Position numbers and translations under genes: made by a program | Origin: Apostichopus japonicus | Lineage: Eukaryota > Echinodermata > Holothuroidea > Aspidochirotida > Stichopodidae | Assembly (NCBI RefSeq): GCF_037975245.1 | Contig: NC_092567.1 | Span: forward strand, 6,022,214-6,086,213 | Reading direction: 5' to 3' | Length of the DNA: 64,000 nucleotides | Notes under the pieces: model-generated | Told to the model about the DNA's origin: nothing | Databases searched by the model: none | Seen by the model: only the letters and a program-made list of their open reading frames with translations | Shown: in pieces, positions 57,051 through 64,000 of the stretch | Numbering within the stretch: the stretch's first letter is position 1 | Layout of the letters: every line of letters begins with the position of its first letter

Positions 57051-58644
57051 AATGAACTTCTACTATGATATTTGGGGGGGGGGGGGATTGTAATGGCCAT
57101 GCCAAAGATACCCATTGCGAGCTCAAAGCGCGAGCAAAACGGCGCATTTTTGGAATGGTTGCATTAGGAGTCGTTTATAGGTCATGTTGGAGTGGAGGTT
57201 TCTGATGTAGCCCATATCAAGGATACGTGATACCAAGGATGAAAACGCGCGCGAAGCGAGCGAAAATGCTCTGATATCCAGCTTTCATGCATGAAAAATG
57301 CGCAAAGTATCGCTGACAGCAGAAGTGCAGCGAGTGAGCGTACAAACAATGGTGTAGTTGCTGGCTACCATGCATACGACGTGGGCCGTTGAAAGGACTG
57401 GCGGAAAATGTTGTGTTAGTAAGCTACCATGCATAGAAGGGAGAACAAACTATCACACATATCAACCTAGCTAGTGCACGTGAATCGCGCGAACACATTT
57501 TTGCACAAGCCAGTAACCATGCATGCATATTGTGTACATTTACTGTAACACAACATAAATGAGGAATGTATAGTGACTGGCTATAATGCACAACAAGAGT
57601 CTAGAGCTTCGTACTTCATTGCCTTTGGATTTGAAGCCAGATATAAAGTTTGACCTACCTCTGTTGACCTAAGGTGACATTTGACCTTAACCAAAAACAT
57701 TAAGAATAATCTACTCACTATGAGTAAACCACCACCGAAGTATGAGAATGATCTGAACTAGCGTAATTCATTTAGAGTGGTTACAACCGGCGTCACAGAC
57801 ACACATACATGCATGCCTGCACATCTTCATTTTGCCTCTGGCAAGGAATCAAAAAGTGGTTCCGAGCAATTTTCAGTGAAACTACATTAGGCCACGCCCC
57901 TCAAGAATATTAATGACATGCATTAAGGTTCTAACCTACATATGTACACCCACCTCCCAACAATGCCATCAAAACAAGTTTGCACAAAATCGGACAGACG
58001 GTTGCCGAGATATGAGTATTTAAAGAAATTGTTCGAAGCCCCGCCCAATCGCGCAGAAAATGTTAATGTTATCTAGCTAACATGCGTGTGCAATGAGTAA
58101 TTAATTCTCACAGCATCAATGCAGCTTGTGCGCGCGAATCGCGCCAAATCTATTTCTCCAAATATATACCAAATTGACGCCCAAAATATTATCATTGTGT
58201 CAGTTAAGCTATAGTGTACACAATGCACGTGAAACAAGAAAGTGTTTCGGTACTTTGTCTCCTAAAATACAGTCGTTTTGCTAGAAAAGCTTTTCAATTC
58301 AACGGTGTTAATATGTTTTACTACATAGCAAAGTTATTACATTGGTAGCGTGACAGGACGAACGTGGTAATTCAGATATCTTACCAAGTAAACCCATATC
58401 TCACTCCTTTATGCGGAAAAATTAAGCGAAAGTCACTCTCTACAGGGCAGACATGGTTAACACACAGAAAGCGGAAATAAATTAATATATCACTAATGCA
58501 CGATAATCACGCAAAGAGATACGCGTTGTTCGTATCTTTAACTTCGCGATTAATTTTTCTCAGGTGAGTTGGGCTCGTTGGTTATGCTAATATAAAAAAA
58601 AATATAGTACACACGCACAGTTTTTACTGGTAGTAAGCGTTATA
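57051..58644. other. No gene; degenerate CTACCATGCAT motifs
   Basis: Higher GC than its surroundings, with CGCGCGCGAAGCGAGCG near 57246. CTANCATGCAT-like motifs recur at about 57366, 57425, 57515 and 57580. Further on, CCACGCCCC and CCCCGCCCAAT occur near CGGACAGACGGTTGCCGAGA (57991), reminiscent of dispersed marine-invertebrate repeats. No exon supported. Confidence 0.4.
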
Positions 58645-58895
58645 AAAATGTCCGGGGATATTTTCCATGTGGAAATTGTCAGGGGAAATTGTCCGGGAAG
58701 GTAATTGTCCGGGGGGTAATTTTCCGGGGGGGGGGGGAGTTGAACGGGATGGGAATTGTCCGGGGGTTAATCATCTGGGGTGGGAACTGTCTGGGTAGGA
58801 TTTGTACGGGTGGTAATTGTCCAGGAAGAGTTGTCTGGGGGGAGGGGGGTAATTGTCCGGGGGGTAATTGTCCAGGGGGTAGTTGTCCAGTCACC
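58645..58895 (-). repeat. GGACRATTCCCCCC minisatellite, inverted array
   Basis: Roughly a dozen degenerate units of GGTAATTGTCCGGGG on the plus strand, i.e. the reverse complement of the unit in the array at 52679-52837/56334-56395. Includes a 13-G run at about 58726-58738. Glycine/asparagine/cysteine-rich frames across it are artefacts of the repeat. Confidence 0.75.
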
Positions 58896-60120
58896 GATAC
58901 AGGCCAGTGATTGGGTGCATGATGGGTATTTCACACCGCCCTTCTGGCTCATGTGCCATTTACTCGTTGGTTGTTATGGTCTTTTTTGGGGGCGGGGGAT
59001 TTTACTAAGGAGCTGCAGAATATGTACGTCTTACTGTAATTTTATATAAAGCACTAGCGAAACACAATGTAAAATGTACATAAATGACAGATCACTATGC
59101 CACCTTACAATACATCTCCGAAATATAGGTTTTCAAACGATACTCCTGTTGAAAGGAACAACTGAATTTCATGTTTTGATGTATAATAAATATGCAATAA
59201 ATATGCATGTAAAAAGTTACCAAGACGGGATTTCCCGTAATGAATTTCAGCTCTCAACTTGATTTAAGCATACATTACGGCTGTGACCGTGTAGCGTTTC
59301 ATCGCTAAACGATCGCCTTTGGAATAAACGTTTAGTAAAGAGCCAGGATTTTTTTTTGTTTTATCCTGTCAATAAACCATCTTAACATCCCGTAAATATC
59401 CCTGCCAGTCTTTCATTCTATTTATGAGAGAAAAGCACTTGCTATGGGCTACCGGAGTTAGCTGCTTGATGAAAAAGACACGTGCGTTCTTCAAACTATG
59501 TTTGCGTAAAATCCCCACAAATCATCGACCACATGGTAGCCTAAAATCACAAAGAGTCAACATGAAAATCGAGCCTAACCATCTGTTTATTCGCTCAAAT
59601 TGTAAGGCAGTTAGCTGGAACTAAAATATCCATGGAATACTGCTATCTTTGACCACAAACTAGCCTAACACCACACTAATTCCATGGGAAAAATCTTGCC
59701 ATCTTTTTTTTTACACACACATACACACAAAAGCGTAGCCTTGTTTACAACTTTCAAGTACCTGGAAATCGGCTATTGCTTGGAATGTATGTGCTATGTT
59801 TTTAAGAGGTAATATAGTATTGTACGTGCAGTACACAGTTGATGTTGTGATAGATTAAATATTTCAATTTGAATAGTTTTCACCGGTATATTTTTTTCAT
59901 CGTCGGTGTTGAGTGATCTAATCTACACAGGGAAAAGAACCTTTACAATTGGCTAAAACTAGAAATGTTAAGCAATTGAAACAACCATCCACACTACAAG
60001 AAAGTTATTTCATTAAATGAATCTTCCGTATTCGCGTGTCTTGATTAATCAAATCATGAAATCATGAAAGCACTCGCGTTAGTTACGCAGTTACGCGACC
60101 CCCCGCCCCCTCTCTCACTC
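58896..60120. other. No gene recognised
   Basis: AT-rich with a 9-T run near 59349 and a C-rich patch near 60099-60110. Short open frames at 59074-59262 and 59424-59624 lack splice or family support. Confidence 0.4.
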
Positions 60121-60206
60121 CCTGAAAACGGGTACCCGTTTTTTGTGCTTTTGAATCGGGTACACGAATGTTCGGTCGGGTATACGGGTACCCGACCCAG
60201 GCCTAG
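60121..60206 (-). repeat. GGGTACCCG element end
   Basis: Contains the perfect palindrome AACGGGTACCCGTT (60127-60140) and ACGGGTACCCGA, ending CCCAGGCCTA. On the minus strand it begins TAGGCCTGGGTCGGGTACCC, a sequence type I associate with hAT-like MITEs (unverified). The other end is not seen. Confidence 0.4.
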
Positions 60207-61201
60207 AATGTTCTTACTCATTAAATAAAAATAATGCTCAAGAGAAAGTTTTCATCCTTTGCTTGGATCAAGTAAATTATAATGGACGCAACCATGCTGA
60301 AGGCTAAGGTAGTCTCTGATGAAAAAGGAATTATCATGGTTATTCAACTAGATACGTGTTCCTTGAGTTTAATGGAAATGAGCATTTGCCATATCGTCAC
60401 TAGTATTTTTACTAAATCATAACCGTAATATTAGGGACGTGCAGTTAGTTATAACAGGTAGGTAGATCTGAACCGGTAAAACAACCGATTATTTAATAGA
60501 GGGCGCCCTCCAACTATGATAGTAAGATTGGCAGCAATAGTCTAGGCTCGCATTCAAATTCCGGAATCAGAAAAAGTAAACAAACAGAAACAAAGAGATG
60601 TTACAATGGTCTGTTCTATTTCAATTCAACAAGTATTGTAATTGTATACAATTGCTGCTGGTATTTTCCGTTTAGTTCTTGTTATAGTTTCGTCATGCCT
60701 TATTGATGATCTGAAAGACAAACCACGACACAAAACATAATTTATGTTGATATGATATCTTCATTCATAGTTGTTTCCATGTAAGTGTTCATTTTGTATC
60801 CATCAACACTTCTGTCGATAATAGACTTAAATGTAGGTTTCTTGAAACTTCTTAGACATGTGGACAGTGTTATTGTTCAATGTTACAATTTCATAATTAC
60901 ACGATGTTAGATTATACAAACCTTCCTCCTCCATATAAGGGACAACTAGAGAGATTGATGTATTTAGTCTTAATACAGTTGAAAAAACCCATGAAAGTGG
61001 CTGGAAACAAGACATATAAACCTTAGTTTACAAAACTGACATACTCTCAGGACATCGGAAATGTGATCACGTGATTATGACGATGATTTGTCTAATCTTG
61101 TAGCTCTATAATTTAACTCAATAAAGTAATTCCAAATACATTTAGTCTTTTTCTGTTATCAATATTTAAATTATTGGTTTTCATGATCTTTGGTGACGTC
61201 A
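60207..61201. other. No gene recognised
   Basis: AT-rich. ATCACGTGAT palindrome at about 61066-61075. TGACGTCA at about 61194-61201. Confidence 0.4.
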
Positions 61202-61495
61202 CTAATGCGTTGCAATATAAAGCTGAATATCTTGAAATCGGGCAGCTTTACAAACATCACGAGCAATCATATGTTTCATTTCCCTGTACAATAACACATC
61301 TATACTGTCACAAGTAAAGGAGTAATCCCCCACCTGGACACATCTCAATCTGCTCAGCGTTCGACACCCGAGACGAATGACATAAATAAATGACAGACTA
61401 CCAAGAATTTTGCGAAATGAAACATATAATTTATTTACAACTCGACCAATGACTTTTTGGTCTCGACAAAAGAAACATATATATATACCCAACAC
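61202..61495 (-). CDS. Possible ORF or exon of unknown function
   Basis: 97 codons open on the minus strand. The second half has mixed, protein-like composition: SFIYVIRLGCRTLSRLRCVQ, then VGDYSFTCDSIDVLLYREMK, then ARDVCKAARFQDIQLYIATH, and a TAG stop followed directly by TGACGTCA. The upstream part is AT-biased, so a real exon would more likely start inside. No family recognised, and no clear acceptor. It lies within an intron of the LRR gene on the other strand. Confidence 0.25.
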   Translation of the reverse strand: MLGIYICFFCRDQKVIGRVVNKLYVSFRKILGSLSFIYVIRLGCRTLSRLRCVQVGDYSFTCDSIDVLLYREMKHMIARDVCKAARFQDIQLYIATH

Positions 61496-61507
61496 AAAAA
61501 ATACACA

Positions 61508-61534
61508 GGTCGGTTAGCATTCGCTAACCCGACC
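61508..61534. repeat. Short imperfect hairpin
   Basis: GGTCGGTTAGC-attc-GCTAACCCGACC: arms of 11 and 12 bases with one bulged G. Confidence 0.6.
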
Positions 61535-61565
61535 AACCCTTCCAAACAACTCTACTAAGGATCTG

Positions 61566-61664
61566 CTCTATCGCTTAATTTTTCCCTATCGCTTAGATTT
61601 CTTCTCTATCGCTTAGATTTCTTCTCTATCGCTTAGATTTCTTCTCTATCGCTTAGATTTCTTC
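61566..61664 (+). repeat. 20-bp tandem repeat
   Basis: About five units of CTCTATCGCTTAGATTTCTT; the first is diverged and the last three nearly exact. Confidence 0.85.
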
Positions 61665-63121
61665 CGGCTGGTACCCTGCAGGAAGCTCCAGACGGTATGG
61701 CGAGCCCCTCACACCAGCGTAGCCGTCGGGCCCCAACACTGCAACCCTATATGACAAAAACACAACAAAACTACTCTCAGGCATGCGCCAAATGGCAAAC
61801 ACATGGCTATACTTATATCTATACCAACGAATATTGTCAAACTATGACGTCAAGAGCCTCTATCTGACGTAAAGTCAGCAAGCAACACACAACCAATATG
61901 GTGTCACTATTTACCAAATAATACCAAGAACCTCCGGGTCAACCCTTACCATGAAACACATAATAGCTACTCGATACTACATATCACAATAACAAAATGG
62001 CGGCAGCCCGATGTTTGGAAACAGAACATGGTTAGAACGCCCTCAAATTGGCGATAACTACCCGTTCCACTACATATGATAATATACAAAATCAATCAAC
62101 CCAACCAAAGGCACTAAGGCGAACTTATAATTCGCACACACTTATACGACCCAAAAATACCTTAAATGCTTTAAACGCATTTGACCCTAAACAATATCAA
62201 ATTCGTATGCCTAAGCATGGCTAAACATTTTACCAAACTGACTGAATTGCGAGCCATAGATCGAGGACTCCTTGAAATACAATACATTAATTTCTCCACA
62301 AACCCTACTGTGCGATCAACAATACAGATACCACTTAAATGCGTAATACGGACAAAAAATCAACTTACGGGATCGTCCTATTAGTAATCCCGGATTAACT
62401 TGGTCAAACGGCCAGGGACGTAACACACAGTAAAACGGCCCTTGCGGTGTACATATACAAAGAAATGTGTCCAAAATGATTTCGTCGAATAAGACAAGAA
62501 CGGATACACACAGTAATCCTCAGGATACGCTGATATGGCTTAGGCTAAAACGCAACGCCACAAAATATCAACGTTCCCAGTTTTTAGGCTCATACAAAGA
62601 AGCCTAGGCTCATACAAAGAAGCCTGGATAACGGCTAACACACAGAAGCCGAGGAATAAGACGGCGAAGACCGGACGGTGGTGAGACTCACACAGAATGC
62701 CTCATCCAACCACACCCCAATCCTTATATAGCGACCTTAAGTTGACCCCTGTCCTTACCCGCCAAAGCACAATCTACGAATTCCGATGGACCCGTTTCCC
62801 ATTATGCACTTGCTCGGATCTACATACATTACCCGAGAAGAACCCGTCTCCCCATTGTTCACCTCCTGGAATTTGCATACATTACTTGAAAGAAGAAATG
62901 AAACAATTTGCAAATTCCTAGGCTGCCCTGTGGAAATTTCCACCCACAAGGAATGCTAAAATACAATGCAGGCGTGACATATACTAAGATTCTACCTAAA
63001 TTCATTATTTAAATTAATTAAGAGTAATGTTAATACATACAAACCTCTCTATCTCCATCCCTCAACATTATTTCTCGGACTCGTACACAGTGTACGCTCT
63101 TTAATTGTTCTGTGTTTAAAG
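61665..63121 (+). other. Non-coding, probable intron and unclassified repeat
   Basis: Includes a 21-bp duplication (AGGCTCATACAAAGAAGCCT) at about 62587-62627, and GCGTGACA near 62971-62978 and GGACGTAACACA near 62415, which resemble inverted LTR termini but lack partners. No exon supported until the acceptor at 63120-63121. Confidence 0.4.
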
Positions 63122-63202
63122 GACACATCGAGAATCTCATTGTTAATGGTGGAGTGACGTCACTGCTGCTGATGTCATCATTGATCAATCTCAAAAACAG
63201 AA
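63122..63202 (+). CDS. LRR-gene exon 3 of 3 in window
   Basis: A TTCTGTGTTTAAAG acceptor and an A-GTAGTT donor bound 81 bp. Joined to the phase-1 end of 46452-46528 it reads GHIENLIVNGGVTSLLLMSS, then LINLKNR, ending in phase 1. I-x-x-LIVNGG-x-x-SLL-x-x-x-SL-x-NLK is a convincing leucine-rich-repeat segment. The donor is non-ideal. The next exon must lie beyond 64000. Confidence 0.6.
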
Positions 63203-64000
63203 GTAGTTAGTGTAAACAACACATTTGACCCGATTCAGTAAATGTTTGACTATTTTAGACAGGTGTGTGTATATATAATAGCTACTAAATTATCTCGTGA
63301 TAACAGCTTAGAGAGAGATTCAGAGACGATGTAGTCAAAGTCAGTTTGTGCATTAATTAGAATTCTCGAAAACGTTGATATTTGGACGATTCACTAAGTG
63401 TATAAAACTGAAATTTATAATTTCATTTTCAGACACTCTCATAACGGATTCCTGCCCTCCCCCCCCCCCCCTTACCATTCGATATACTTTGCAAAGCGAG
63501 GTATCAGCTGTCACCTGCACCGTGTTCCTACACCTTGAATTTATTCTTTGTACAGTTTAAAGAACATTAAACCAGGGAGTTGTAATGGAAATCCCTGATT
63601 AAATAAATGAAACCTGAGCGTAAAACAAATATCCTTCCTTTACCGAACTGGAATGCTCTCAGAGCCAGCAGTCCTCTTACATGGAGACTGGTTACGTGGT
63701 TATGAAAATGTTTTGTTTATTCTTTTACATACATAATTTAACTTCAAATTTGCTAATAAACAAATTTCCTTTTCATCTTTTAACAATTTTTTTAAGCATT
63801 GTTTAATTGTGGCTCTCGTGGTTTATGATGACGTCACTGATGTTGATTGTTCTCTGATCCGTTCATCATCTCATGGATTATTATTCTTGATCTGAGCATC
63901 GAATACTTGACTATTATGATTTGGTTTCTGAATTTAGTCCAAGATTAGTTTATGTTTGAATGGGAGCATATGCTTTCATTTAGGATAATTGTATAATTGA
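63203..64000 (+). other. Downstream intron of the LRR gene
   Basis: No further exon recognised. Poly-C run at about 63460-63471. A stretch at about 63823-63890 (GATGACGTCACTGATGTTGA) weakly echoes exon 3 and could be a decayed paralogous exon. Confidence 0.35.

Noticed and set aside
58679-59049. Frames with NCPGG or GQLPP repeats
   Set aside because: Direct translation of the GGTAATTGTCCGGGG minisatellite on both strands.
61500-62980. Possible LTR suggested by GCGTGACA and GGACGTAACACA ends
   Set aside because: No matching partner terminus, no duplicate LTR, no primer-binding site that I can defend.
1-64000. tRNA, rRNA and snRNA genes
   Set aside because: I saw no cloverleaf with proper A/B boxes or conserved rRNA segments on either strand; a tRNAscan/Infernal run would settle this.

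Overview
This window is eukaryotic and mostly non-coding. It has spliced exon fragments with consensus splice sites, introns of many kilobases, 5'-truncated LINE copies, hAT-like and TTAA-type MITEs, minisatellites and long homopolymer G/C runs. No operon, Shine-Dalgarno site, tRNA, rRNA or CRISPR array was recognised. An LRR (possibly NLR-type) gene together with this repeat mix suggests a marine invertebrate; an echinoderm such as a sea cucumber is my guess, not something the sequence proves.

Layout. 0-10 kb: the 3' end of a LINE, several copies of a hAT-like palindromic repeat family, one clean hAT MITE with an 8-bp target duplication, a 2.8-kb segment with short terminal inverted repeats, and a 1.2-kb C-rich minisatellite. 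11.46-30.08 kb: two direct copies of a ~6.94-kb segment separated by 2.0 kb. The left copy carries a 2.74-kb insertion made of two 467-bp MITEs bracketing 1.8 kb of other DNA, and the right copy keeps the TTAA empty site. Both copies hold exon-like coding remnants on both strands. 30-37 kb: LINE fragments, hAT ends and a 41-bp perfect hairpin.

37.3-63.2 kb: three exons on the plus strand (37311-37519, 46452-46528, 63122-63202) join in phase and read through as a leucine-rich-repeat segment, so the right 27 kb is mainly introns of one LRR gene. The first of these introns contains ten copies of a 15-bp imperfect palindrome around CACGTG within 1.05 kb, next to a duplicated CCAAT/octamer module. 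The second contains two copies (3.69 and 3.50 kb) of a CACTG-ended DNA transposon with subterminal TGGGTCA repeats. Each carries remnants of a protein-coding gene and a shared nested hAT MITE.

No complete host gene lies in the window. The best-supported items are the LRR exons, the CACTG transposon pair, the TTAA composite with its empty site, the segmental duplication and the CACGTG palindrome cluster. Identities, boundaries and homologies were judged by eye without any search.
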